A stretch of 64,000 bases of DNA from Typha latifolia (taxonomy: Eukaryota > Streptophyta > Magnoliopsida > Poales > Typhaceae), in the NCBI GenBank assembly GCA_019914945.1, contig CM034103.1, positions 12,958,001-13,022,000 on the forward strand, written 5' to 3'. The position numbers and the translations under genes were made by a program. The notes below the pieces were generated by a model, which ran no database searches, was not told the DNA's origin, and saw only the letters and a program-made list of their open reading frames with translations. Positions 1 through 10,775 of this stretch are shown in pieces (position 1 is the first letter of the stretch; every line of letters begins with the position of its first letter).

Positions 1-1057
1 CATACGAACAGAAACCCCAGACTGTGATGACCAACGAGAGGATCTTAAATCCGCTCATTGGATCATGGAACAAGATGACTGCAGCTACGCTGGTTAATGG
101 AACTCTCACTGCATTTAGAACGCCAGCCAAAACGGTTGAAGCTAGAAATACAACTCCGGTGGCCCCTAAAACTCCCAGCTGAAATGTGACGGCAGCCCAA
201 CTGAGCACCATAACGTACGAAGCTTCGCCATGGTTAAAGCTGCGCGACTCTGCTCGCATCCCTCGGAAGTCTCCATTGGCAACCAGACCCACAGAGGTGA
301 AAGCAAAGGCAGCAAATGAGACCATGACCTGCTGCTCCAGCACCACATGGAACGATCTCCGGCCTAATATCTTCATGAAAACAAGCTCCGACAGCGCAAA
401 GATCAGACCGTGAAGAGCAGAGCCGACGATATCCCACACGAAGCCGACGGTGTACTGTCTGTCTGTAATCCCTTTGTATCTATCAGACTTGGAATCCAAG
501 GCTATGATGACTACACCCGCAGTTATGACAACAATGGCATTTATAGAGGACAAGTTGGTTTTGTTCTTGGCGATGAGATATCCAAATAGTGCAGAAAATA
601 TGAGAGAAGATGCTGCCAAGAGAGAAGCCGTGGACGCTGGGAGATAGGCGTAAGCCCATGCATACATGAGATTATCAGCAGCACTGAGGAAGCCGAGAAG
701 AACGTACCAAAGGAATAGCTTGAGAGATAGCGGGGTTGGCGATATTCTACCGCTGAGATAAAAAGGAAGCAGGAGAAGAGCGGTCAGCGGCCATCCTGCA
801 ACCGCCGACCACGATAGTATCCACTTGCTCAGGCCGCCGCCGTCGTAATAGAGGCGAGATAGAAGGCTTGATGCCGGAAATGCGGTGAGCATCGCCGTGC
901 TGCTGACGATGAGTAGAAGCCAATGGGAGAGGGGTTTCCTTCGGTAAGTTTCCAAAGCCAGTGTAGTAATTTCAGCTGCTTTCTTGCATAATGAGGAAGT
1001 GGATTCATTTGGCTCCTCTACTCCTAAATTTGAACCAAAACAATATTTCCTAGTCAT
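1..1057 (-). CDS. PUP: Purine permease (PUP family), 3' end outside window
   Basis: An uninterrupted minus-strand reading frame runs from an ATG at 1057 to the left edge, giving 352 residues. It is a polytopic membrane protein with about nine hydrophobic segments visible. It contains the plant purine-permease signature after the first helix (SSLLSRLYYDGGGLSKW) and typical family stretches such as AYAYLPASTASLLAASSLIF and the C-terminal run with PLTSVAAVILFHDPMSG. PUPs belong to the drug/metabolite transporter superfamily and move purines, cytokinins or related bases across the plasma membrane or tonoplast; the substrate here cannot be predicted. Family members are about 350-400 residues, so only a short C-terminal tail is missing. 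The start is the first ATG after an in-frame TGA. Many PUPs have a short extra first exon, so a different N terminus is possible. The gene is divergent from the DOMON gene at 2845. Confidence 0.9.
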   Translation of the reverse strand, partial: MTRKYCFGSNLGVEEPNESTSSLCKKAAEITTLALETYRRKPLSHWLLLIVSSTAMLTAFPASSLLSRLYYDGGGLSKWILSWSAVAGWPLTALLLLPFYLSGRISPTPLSLKLFLWYVLLGFLSAADNLMYAWAYAYLPASTASLLAASSLIFSALFGYLIAKNKTNLSSINAIVVITAGVVIIALDSKSDRYKGITDRQYTVGFVWDIVGSALHGLIFALSELVFMKILGRRSFHVVLEQQVMVSFAAFAFTSVGLVANGDFRGMRAESRSFNHGEASYVMVLSWAAVTFQLGVLGATGVVFLASTVLAGVLNAVRVPLTSVAAVILFHDPMSGFKILSLVITVWGFCSY

Positions 1058-2844
1058 CCATCAAGAGTTGGAGAAGAAAACCACAATGTGAAATGGCATC
1101 TGCTATTTGTTTCACCAAACAAAACCATGAAAGAGCTGCATGCCGTAACAATTCACACAGTTCCATTTAAATTTTATAAAGTTGAGAAGAATTTGTTGAG
1201 GATTGTCCTTATAAGAAGAGTGCAGCATATGATAACTCACTCGAGAGATTGATGGTAGGCATGGAATAAAACATTGGTAATTCACAAACCTTCTTGATAT
1301 AGAAGCTAAGGAGCTTCTTTTCTCTAAAAAAAAAAAAAAAAAAAAAAAAACCAAGAAAAATGAGCTTGTTTGATTATTGGTCTATTCCTCCTAAACATAT
1401 CTCTTAAGAAACTAAAGTTCCAGGAACCATAAGAGTTACAGACCTAAAAGAAGGGCAAAGCAAAAGCATCTATAATAATGTTTCAGTTTCATCAAAGAGG
1501 CGACGAAATCTTTCAATTTCTTCGCCTCAAACAAATCCAAAATCTAACATCTTAAAACGAAGCAAACCCAATCACTCAGTGAGGTCAAATTGTATCAATA
1601 ATCTGCCAAAAGTTCCTTGTAAACACTCACAATTGAGTTTTTTTTTTTAACATAGAACATCTGGATTCAACTCAAAAAAGAGAAATTTTGTGAGAAATTG
1701 CCTACTTGGGGATTGGATTGGATGGTGCGTGGCTTCTTTATCATCCATCGAGTGGAATCCCACGTTTCCAGTTACTCCTCCCCCACTCTGCTACAATTGG
1801 GTGTGCTATAAAGAACTATGCATGTCAAGAGAAGAGTCTTTCTTTTTTCCTCTCTTTTTCTTTCAGAGAAGTCACGTTTCACACTGCCGGTAGAGGATCC
1901 ACTACGTCCTAGGAAGTAGGAATTTTCTTGCATTTGGGCCTGGTCGGTAGGACAGAATAGGAGAGAGAAGACAAGATAAGATCACAAGAGTGAGAGAAAT
2001 TATAGAGAAGAAAATAAGAGAAAGGAAGAGTAAAAAAAAAACTCAGCCAAAAATTGGAGAATAATGGGAGAAAAGAAGAAGTGAAGACTGAAGAGCTACT
2101 CTTTTTTTTTCTCTTGTGTATCCAAATACTTTGGGAAGAAAATTATTTTTATTAAAACCACCCAATATTTTTGCTCACTTATGGCCTAAGAAATATTAAT
2201 AAATTTTGGTAAAAAATAAAAATGAACAGTTTTTAAGTTTGAACGAGGTTTTTTTTTTTTTATAGATAATTTTATTTTGTCAAAGTATAAAAATTATATA
2301 TTTTGTCAAATAACTTTAGAGTATGTTTGAGACATTAAAATTAAATTACCATAATGCCCCTATAAATCTTCCATCCATATTTTAAATAAAATGCACTTTC
2401 GTTAATACAAAAGTTATTAGTATCTGTTTAACTAAACTATAATTTTAAATTTTACTATAGGTTCAATATTTGTATTTAAATTTAGATCCGGATATAAATT
2501 TAGCCCCTATATTATCAGTATCGGATCCGTTTTCAACCCTAGCTTGAAGGCATTTCCATTCGGCGTTCCGCACACTCTCTGTCTCTCCGTGGGAACAACG
2601 AATAGTTACAAAAATATACAACAAACCGCGGAGAGAGAAAGAGGAAGAGGGAGAGAAAGAGAAAGAAGAAGAGAAAGAAGCTTCTGAAATCTCCGAGGAA
2701 GCCGCCTCAGCCTCCAAACCCCCATCATTTTACCGAACAAATCCACCAACCATTAGTTCCATACCTCTTCTCCTACAATACCCAATACTTTTTACCTAAC
2801 CCTAACCTTAATCTCTTCTCCTAGATCTCGATCCATCTCCACCC
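1058..2844. other. Divergent intergenic region, PUP / DOMON-b561
   Basis: This 1.8-kb spacer separates the divergent start codons of the purine permease and the DOMON gene. It holds a 25-A run at 1326-1350, AT-rich sequence around 2100-2470, and a purine-rich GA/GAA stretch at about 2629-2690 that probably lies in the 5' leader of the DOMON gene. No coding exon was recognised; the short open frames here have no family resemblance. Confidence 0.6.
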
Positions 2845-5553
2845 ATGGCGAGATCGTCACCATTTCAACTCCTCCTCCTCCTCTCCGTCTACTCCTCTGC
2901 TGCCGCCGCTCCCGCTCCCTGCGGCAAGAACACTACCCTCGCCGGCACGGAGGCCGAGCTCGCCATGGTCCAGCACCAGCTCCGCGGTGTCGTCCGCATC
3001 CTCGACGGCTGTTCCTTCTCCGTCGCCGGCCTCGACATGCTCGCTGGATCCCCCGCTGTCCGGTGGTGGGGCGCCGATGGCACCGACCTCCGGAACCTCT
3101 CCCTCGGTTCTCCGATATCCGATCTCCCCCTCAACCGCACATTCCGCAACGAGACCCTGAGCGTCCCGCTCCTCCCCAACGCCTCCTGGGACCAGATTGC
3201 CGTACTGGCCGTCTGGGATCCGACCACCGCTTCCGATTTCGGCCACGTCGTCCTCCAGTCCCCAGATCCCGGCGATCTCTCTCCGGCTCCGGCTCCGGCC
3301 CCTGCGCCTGCTTCGGATACTGTCCCGGAAAATCGTCCGATCCACCTTCAGCCCACCATGTTCGACAATTGCCGCACGCTATCCCCAAGGTATCGCGTTC
3401 GATGGACTCTTTACCCTGAATCTAATTCTATAGAGATAGGCTTGGAAGCCTCCATTGGATCGGAATACTATATGGCGTTAGGGTGGGCAGATCCCGGGGC
3501 TTCATCACCTTCCATGATCCACGCCGATGTGGCATTGACTGGATTCACTGAGGAAGGGATGCCCTTTGCTGAAGACTACTTTATTACTCAGTACAGTGAG
3601 TGCCTCCTGAACAAGGATGGAAAGGTTGAGGGCGTCTGCCCTGATACTATCTATGAGGGCTCGGATCCTGTCGGATTGGTAAATAATACCAAGCTGCTAT
3701 ACGGGCATCGGAGGGACGGCGTTTCATTTATGAGGTATGAGCGCCCTCTCATGTCTGTTGATCAGAAATATGATGTGCAGATCAATGTGACGGAGAACAT
3801 GACGGTGATATGGGCGTTGGGTATGATGCGACCCCCTGATGCCCTCCGGCCATATTACCTTCCCCAGAATCATGGTGGTCCTCCTGAGAGTGCTTATGGG
3901 TTCATTAGCCTCAATGTGTCAGAAAAGATGAATGACTGCTTTGGCCCGTTGGATGCGGATGATAAGGAAGATCAAGACCGAATTACTGCCAATGGGAAGA
4001 CACCGCTGATTGTGACTTCTGGGCTGGCTTTGCATTACCCGAACCCTCCAAACCCCTTGAAGGTTCTTTACGTTAACAAGAAAGAAGCTCCACTACTGAA
4101 AGTGGAAAGGGGTGTGCCAGTGACGTTCTCCGTGCAAGCTGGACATGATGTGGCACTCTATGTAACTTCTGATCCCATTGGTGGGAATGCTACATTACGG
4201 AACTTGACTGAGTCTATCTATGCTGGTGGGCCAGAAGCTGAAGGAGTCCCAGCCAGCCCGACAGAGTTGGTATGGTTGCCTGACAGAAATACGCCGGATG
4301 AAGTTTATTACCATTCACTCTATGAGCCAAAGATGGGATGGAAGGTTCAGGTTGTTGATGGTGGTCTTAGTGATATGTATAATAACAGTGTTGTGTTGGA
4401 TGATCAACAAGTTTCCTTTTACTGGACTTTGTCTGATGGTTCAATATCAATTGCAGCGCAAGGTGAGAAGAAAAGTGGATACCTTGCCATTGGTTTTGGA
4501 AGTGGTATGGTGAACAGCTATGCCTATGTTGGTTGGGTAGATAATAATGGGACAGGACATGTCAGCACTTATTGGATTGATGGAAAGGATGCAATGAGCG
4601 TGCATCCAACTTCTGAAAATCTAACCTATGTAAGATGCAGATCTGAAAATGGCATCATTACATTTGAGTTTACTCGCCCTCTATCACCTTCTTGTAGTGG
4701 AAGGGTGGAGTGTAAAAATATTATTGATCCAACTACCCCTTTAAAGGTTATATGGGCAATGGGTGCTCAGTGGTCAGAAGACCATTTGAGTGCGCGTAAC
4801 ATGCATTCTGTTACAAGCAGTCGACCAATACGGGTTCTGTTGTTGAGAGGTTCAGCAGAGGCAGAGCAGGACCTACGCCCTGTTTTAGCTGTTCATGGGT
4901 TTATGATGTTCGTCGCCTGGGGTATCTTGCTTCCAGGTGGAATTTTATCAGCAAGGTACTTGAAGCATGTGAAAGGTGATGGCTGGTTCCAGATACATGT
5001 CTACCTGCAATACTCGGGAATAGCAATTATGTTACTTGGTGTTCTATTTGCTGCTGCTGAACTCCGAGGTTTTTATATTAGTTCAATTCATGTTAAATTT
5101 GGTGTTACTGCTTTAGTGTTGGCATGTGCACAGCCTCTAAATGCATATGCACGGCCTAAAAGACCTGCTAATGGAGAGGTTGCTTCTTCAAGGAGGATCA
5201 TTTGGGAGTACCTGCATGTTATAATTGGGAGATGTGCCATCTTGTTTGGAATTGTGGCACTCTTTAGTGGAATGAAGCATTTAGGACGTAGATATGACAG
5301 TGAAAATGTTGAAGGGCTTAATTGGGCTCTGATTTTGTGGTTCTTGGCTGGCGCTCTGCTAGTTATGTACTTGGAATATATGGAGGTCAGACGAAGGAGA
5401 AGTGATAGGAACTCTTTCAGAGGCCATTGGGTGTTGGGAAACAATGAGGAAGATGATTCAGTTGATCTGTTGCATCCTGAAAGGACAGTTAGTAAACCAG
5501 AGTCTAATTCTTCTGGACTAATGGAAGTGCAGCTTGAACCTCTTAGCAGATGA
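2845..5553 (+). CDS. DM13, DOMON and cytochrome b561 domain protein
   Basis: A single uninterrupted 902-codon frame. Residues 1-22 form a signal peptide. A DM13 domain follows (about 35-145), then a Pro-Ala linker (about 145-156), a first DOMON domain (about 172-345), a middle region with YHSLYEPKMGWKV, a second DOMON domain (about 515-630) and a C-terminal cytochrome b561 module. The b561 part carries four helix histidines expected to bind two haems: H684, H718, H749 and H791. Length and order match the plant family of Arabidopsis At5g54830 (known from memory, about 907 residues, also intronless). Family members are thought to pass electrons from cytosolic ascorbate across a membrane to an extracytosolic acceptor through the DOMON haem/sugar-binding domain. 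The C-terminal cytosolic tail is acidic and low-complexity. The start follows a GA-rich leader and precedes the signal peptide directly. Confidence 0.95.
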   Translation: MARSSPFQLLLLLSVYSSAAAAPAPCGKNTTLAGTEAELAMVQHQLRGVVRILDGCSFSVAGLDMLAGSPAVRWWGADGTDLRNLSLGSPISDLPLNRTFRNETLSVPLLPNASWDQIAVLAVWDPTTASDFGHVVLQSPDPGDLSPAPAPAPAPASDTVPENRPIHLQPTMFDNCRTLSPRYRVRWTLYPESNSIEIGLEASIGSEYYMALGWADPGASSPSMIHADVALTGFTEEGMPFAEDYFITQYSECLLNKDGKVEGVCPDTIYEGSDPVGLVNNTKLLYGHRRDGVSFMRYERPLMSVDQKYDVQINVTENMTVIWALGMMRPPDALRPYYLPQNHGGPPESAYGFISLNVSEKMNDCFGPLDADDKEDQDRITANGKTPLIVTSGLALHYPNPPNPLKVLYVNKKEAPLLKVERGVPVTFSVQAGHDVALYVTSDPIGGNATLRNLTESIYAGGPEAEGVPASPTELVWLPDRNTPDEVYYHSLYEPKMGWKVQVVDGGLSDMYNNSVVLDDQQVSFYWTLSDGSISIAAQGEKKSGYLAIGFGSGMVNSYAYVGWVDNNGTGHVSTYWIDGKDAMSVHPTSENLTYVRCRSENGIITFEFTRPLSPSCSGRVECKNIIDPTTPLKVIWAMGAQWSEDHLSARNMHSVTSSRPIRVLLLRGSAEAEQDLRPVLAVHGFMMFVAWGILLPGGILSARYLKHVKGDGWFQIHVYLQYSGIAIMLLGVLFAAAELRGFYISSIHVKFGVTALVLACAQPLNAYARPKRPANGEVASSRRIIWEYLHVIIGRCAILFGIVALFSGMKHLGRRYDSENVEGLNWALILWFLAGALLVMYLEYMEVRRRRSDRNSFRGHWVLGNNEEDDSVDLLHPERTVSKPESNSSGLMEVQLEPLSR

Positions 5554-6521
5554 GTTAAATTTGTTCTTATACTTTTTATGTGAACACACAATTCCTTCAG
5601 TCTTGGGATTTCTTACTTGTAGAGAATTATGGAGCCAAACTTTTTGACTGTGCAAGGACTCTGCTGTGCAAGGATACTTTCTCCTACATGGTGCAGATAT
5701 CTAATTCGACAACTTATATGGTGCATTTCTGTTATTGCACCATGATACTTTATTTGTATATATGTACAATATGCAAAGAACGCCAGCACAATCTGGTGGG
5801 CTGGTTGCATAAATACATCATTCGGCAATTACAGATATTTTCTCACAGTAGAGGGTGGTAGAGATTGTTATGCATAGAAGTATTAGTTGGAGTGAGCAAT
5901 CATCAGCTGGCAATGTTCATGGACATCACCTTATAATAAGAATTGCACTGATCCTCTGGAAGTAAGATGCTTTTTGGTATATTTTAATTGTGATCCCTTT
6001 AATTTTAATGTTCCTGAGTATACATTTTCCGTTAGTAGTTTCAGAAAAAGTTGTGTTATTGAATGGTTTATTTTCTTATGCTTATTATTCAAAAAAGAAG
6101 AAGATTAATCGTCAGCAATTTTTCCTATTCTTGTTTGTCAAACTATTTTTTTTTTCATTTATTTGATTCCCGAATAGAGTGAACCGAGTTGTAATGAACA
6201 ACAATTTCCTATGTTGTGATTGATTTATTATAATGACATATGCTGCCATGATACATTTAATTAATGTCTTTTCTTACTACATTAGTTGTTTATTTTATTA
6301 AAATAAAATTTCTGTAAGTCACATTCAAACGACACTACTATCCTTCGTCTATATCCCTCTTCTTTTAATTTTTATCGATTGTCGATTCCCCCCTCTTTTT
6401 TGGGATCTTGACCACTTCTTCTCCTTCGTCTATATCCCTTAAACAACACTACTATCCACCTTCATTTCTATATTCATCCATATCCATAACATTCACTCCA
6501 CCCATCATCACCACCATTATC
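5554..6521. other. 3' flank of the DOMON-b561 gene
   Basis: AT-rich sequence, probably 3' UTR up to about 6.0 kb and then intergenic. A short C/T-rich phrase containing CTTCGTCTATATCCCT occurs twice (near 6341 and 6422), just upstream of the retroelement LTR. No gene recognised. Confidence 0.5.
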
Positions 6522-6752
6522 CGCAATATATCGTGTTTTCGTCCCAGTTGCAGTTCGAATCTGTGAAGGGCGTAAATACGAAAAACATAGATCAGGGAGT
6601 TACGGATCTAATCCACTTGGTTTCGTAATTTTCTGACTAAAGGAGAATATTTGACGAATATTTTTCAACGGTTGTGCGGACTGATTTTAGTAATAAATCC
6701 AGATCTTGAAGGAATTGTTTTGTAGCATATCTTTTGGTACAAGAACTCATCA
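6522..6752 (+). repeat. 5' LTR of the gag-only element
   Basis: 231 bp, direct copy of 8036-8266. The terminal TG has become CG; the right end ACTCATCA is followed three bases later by the tRNA-Met primer-binding site. Confidence 0.8.
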
Positions 6753-8035
6753 ATTTGGTATCAGAGCCATGTTAACCTCAGACTTCTATTAATGGTTGAA
6801 ACAAGAAAGATGACATCAGCAAAGAGAGCACATCGACAAGGGAAGATTCAACCCACGATAACCCTAACCGTAAGGCTGACTCCTTTGGAGCGACCACGGC
6901 AGGACCGAGTCAACCAACATCCATGGGTGTGAATATGGGCTTGGTGGATGAACTTAGGGGCATGCTCCAAACCTTGCTGCATAGAGTTGATGCAATGCAA
7001 AAGGATCACATTATCTAAAGGAATATGTCATGAACCGATCAGCTTCGTCATCTCTTCGACGAAGATTGGTACCTCAAGAAGGACCAGTGGTGGAACCACA
7101 CCGATTCGATACCCCACAGGTCCAGGTGCGACATGTTAGTGTCAATGATCCTCTTTACATATGCCTACACATCATCCCCTACCTCCAATACAAAACCCAA
7201 GATCGGTGGTGGTGGAACCCAAGAGGCGTGCGACACCGGTGCGCTTCGTCGATGAGGAGGATTAACACTTTGAGGATGAGGTTGATCCCTTCGGAGATGG
7301 TGATTAATGTGCTCGAGGATTTAGAGAATGAGATCAACATGCACAAAGGTTCAGACCTGAACCAAAGATCTTTCGCGAACCCGACAATGCTATTTGAGGA
7401 AGAACTGCACGCTTGGACTTTTCAAAATTTTAAGGCGGTGATCCAACAGATTGAGTGTCTCAAGTTGAACAATACTTTGATTGTCAATGGACAACGAAGG
7501 ACACGAAAGTCCATATAGCAAGCTTTCACCTCCAAGGAACGGCATTGCATTAGTATAGATCGGTTATTCGTGGTGAAAAATTTACTGGTTGGGCTGATTT
7601 TTGTAGGAGGATTATACACAGATTTGGAACAACAGCATATGAAGATTTTGCTGCCACATTATGCAAGATGGTTCAGAGTACGACCGTATTGGAGTACCAA
7701 GCAAAATTTGAAAGAGTTAGTAGTTGTTGTGAGCCACCTTGGCCCGAACCGACATTGATGAGCACATTTATTTCAGGGCCGTGAGAAGAGATACAGGCGG
7801 ATATTCGTACTCTATGTTCTACCACTCTTGAGGAGGCATTTGAGAAGGTCGTGAGGATGGAGCAAAAACATAAGGCTCTCAAGATGACAGCAAAAATAAG
7901 TTGGGGCAACCAAGATGGGCGGTTTGCACCTAGAACACCGGTTGAAAATTTTGCAAGTTCAAAGACAGCGGCTACAAGGACTAGACCACGACCATCTTTG
8001 AGACCTTCCGATATTAGACCACCACTACCATCATC

Positions 8036-8266
8036 TGTAATATATCGTGTTTTCGTCCCAGTTACAGTTCGAATCTGCGAAAGACGTAAATACGAAAAAC
8101 ATAGATCAGAGAGTTACGGATCTAATCCACTTGGTTTCGTAATTTTCTGACTAAAGGAGAATATTTGACGAATATTTTTTCACGGTTGCGTGGACTGATT
8201 TCAGTAATAAATCCAGATCTTAAAGGAATCGTTTCGTAGCCTATGTTTTGATACAAGAACCCATCA
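8036..8266 (+). repeat. 3' LTR of the gag-only element
   Basis: 231 bp, starts TGTAATATATCG and ends ACCCATCA. It differs from the 5' LTR at about 8% of positions, largely C-to-T/G-to-A, as expected after decay of methylated cytosines. Confidence 0.8.
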
Positions 8267-10775
8267 TGCCACCATGTAACTAGATTATGCATGTCAATTA
8301 GCTGGATTAATAGTTTCGTACTTCCTGTTTCTGTCAAGGTTTCACTTAGAGATTTTCATCCACTTCGTATATGGCATGTAAACCTGATCCAAAATTGATA
8401 TTAAGAGATTGGCAGTGGCAATTTTTCATTGTTGCTACTAGTAATAAGCCACAAGACGGTCTCCATTTTCCTATCAGCTTTGTTTGAATTGATTTGGGAA
8501 CTTGTTTGGTAGTTCAAGTAAAAGCTCAAATTGCCAGCAATCCAGCATGAACTATTACTTTGATGTTGATGTGAAGTTATAATTTTGGTGCTCATTCTTT
8601 GTTTTTTTTTGTTGCCATTCGAGGGGTATGACTATTATTGTTGTTGTTCTTTCTAGAAATTCAAAACAAAAACTAGAGCTGTTTTGGCATGTACCTGGAA
8701 TTATGAGAGACTTTCTGGGTCGATGCCCTTCTTTTCAAATAAACTGATGCTTCTTTGAGGAAGATTCTTAAGGACAGTATCTTTCAATCAGGATTGAGTT
8801 ATGTATATGGTTTCTTTGCTAGATTGTAGATTAAGTAACAGACGCCATGACATTTTGTCTCTACCGGCAATCTGCAACATTTCATGCAGCAGTAAGAGTA
8901 GCCAGGAAAATGATCTGCTGGATATTTGGTCATCAAAATACTCAGAAAATTGTTAGGTGATGTTGGTGGAGGTCATTGTTACAATGTCCGCCAGCTTGTG
9001 GAACTTGGAGATAGGCTTGTTGTACAAGGCTTATATGCCAATGTACAGGCATATGGCTGATCGTTTATGATTTACCCCCACTCTCTCACTTCTACTTTTG
9101 TCATAATGAAGATTGTTTGACAGAATAATAATGGGTTAGGTAATATACCTTTTGGAAATTTTTATTTTTTATTTGCCTGATGGGGTGTTTATATGTTCTT
9201 CTCCACACATCCACGTGAACCACATTATGCATTTTAACTCAATTAGGGTGGAAGACCTTATTAAGAGAATAAGGAGGGAAAGGTACCTGGATAAATGCAT
9301 GAAGAACTGAGAAGAGGTATGCTGATCCTTAGTCGATAGATGGCATTAACGAAGAGCTGAGTTGAAAAGAAAAGGTATTACTGCAGTAAGGTTAATATGC
9401 TGTTATTTGAGTAATATCTGCACTATGGAAACACTTCTGGAGAATCTAATCAACTACCTATTTGCCTATGAATCATTTTATTCTCATTGATAAACTTTTT
9501 TCTGCTAGATGTCTGCAATGATCATAAAATTTCAAAAAGAGCTTGACAGACAATGTGATGATGCGGTTTTCTTCTCCTTTGGCAATTTCTTGCGCATCAT
9601 TCCAGTTGATCTAGTAATCCATGAACTGCACTCTTTGGAATTTTGTCCTTAAAACAAGATTTTAGGTGGTGGTCTACTCACTAGTGCATTGCTGATGAAA
9701 TGGAATGTTAAGCTCCTATCTCGCCTTTATGATGATGATAGCTATTTCTTTACCATCTCCATTTCTTTTTCCATTTTATTTTCGTTTTTACCGCATGTGC
9801 ACATGTTTTCTTTGATCTGGCTTCAATATACTTGTAGTAGCTTGCAAGGATCATAGTTGTACTCTTATAGAGTTTTCTGAAACTTTCCATAGTGTAGGAT
9901 ATTTGCATCCAGATTTAATACTTTTGTTGGAGAGAGTTGCTCATATTTTCTAGATCCAAAGGAAAGGTCTACAGAGTTTTCATTATATTTTGCTAGAGTT
10001 TTACTGGTTCCTTTTTGTCTCCAAAGAATGTGAAAACTGCCTACTGTCTCCCACAAACATTGGCAAATTGCCGAATCCCAGGTAGATCTATGTGCACTTT
10101 TTTATTACTCTACAAACGTCTATCTTCTTGGATGCATCCTTAGTTGTGGTCCAACCATAAAATCACCTTCCAAGTTCCAATAGGTGATAGCATATGACAC
10201 TTTGCCAACCTTTTCTTTTTGTGCCTTTAACTACAGGGCCATACCAAATTTGACAAAGATAGCGTAGGACTCCAGACGTATGAACCAAAAGCTCTTTGAT
10301 GATATTGATATTGCAACCATTCCTATATTTCTACGCTTAATATGAAGCAGTTATTTTGGCTTTTATTTTGATCCAAGCTCAACATAATCCACCAGTCAAA
10401 ATATATGATCAAATTGATACCGAATAGTACTCTCGATTCTATCTTTTTTATTAAGTTTTTAACTTGGGAGTCAACGCTGATCAGTAATAAAAGAAGTCCA
10501 ATCCAACCCTGTGGCAGTACCAAAGCAGATCTAATTCCTGTAACATTAGAGTTGTTAGGGGTACATTCGTAATTCAACCCCACCCAACTACTTTTAATAT
10601 TAGTTTGTTACTACTAACTAATATAACCGAGTTAAAACTTTATTGGCCTGTGAATTATTAGAATAAGGTGGGTGAGAGAAGTAAAGATAAAGCTCTCCGT
10701 CGTCGTCGTCGCCCACGTATCTCCCATTTCTGCTCTCAAAGAGGAACCCTAGCGTTCCGTCTCTACTACCTTCCG
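8267..10775. other. Intergenic region with a possible decayed coding remnant
   Basis: 2.5 kb of unique-looking AT-rich DNA. Near 8957-9061 one plus frame reads smoothly as GDVGGGHCYNVRQLVELGD and continues for about 15 more residues to a stop. Just upstream (about 8890-8955) another stretch gives SKSSQENDLLDIWSSKYSEN before a stop. I could not assign these to a family, and neither has a start or a convincing exon structure. The last 150 bp (from about 10620) is the promoter and leader of the TM9SF gene. Nothing else was recognised. Confidence 0.4.

Larger units (their letters stand above)
6522..8266 (+). mobile_element. Gag-only non-autonomous LTR retrotransposon (TR-GAG-like)
   Basis: Two direct repeats of 231 bp (6522-6752 and 8036-8266) bound a 1.28-kb interior. 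By eye they differ at about 19 positions, mostly transitions. Directly after the left LTR, at 6756-6768, lies TGGTATCAGAGCC, the standard plant primer-binding site complementary to initiator tRNA-Met. The interior holds a decayed gag: translated across one or two frame breaks, 7500-7900 reads like Ty3/gypsy gag (LHWYRSVIRGE, then YEDFAATLCKMVQSTTVLEY, then a TLEEAFEKVVRMEQK tail). No protease, reverse transcriptase, RNase H or integrase can be seen and there is no room for them. The 3' LTR begins TG and ends CA; the 5' LTR begins CG. No 5-bp target duplication was found (TTATC versus TGCCA) and no clear polypurine tract precedes the 3' LTR, so the ends are slightly uncertain. Confidence 0.8.

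Noticed and set aside
2857..3419. Long antisense and off-frame readings over the DOMON gene start
   Set aside because: Shadows of the GC-rich first part of a well-supported coding sequence.
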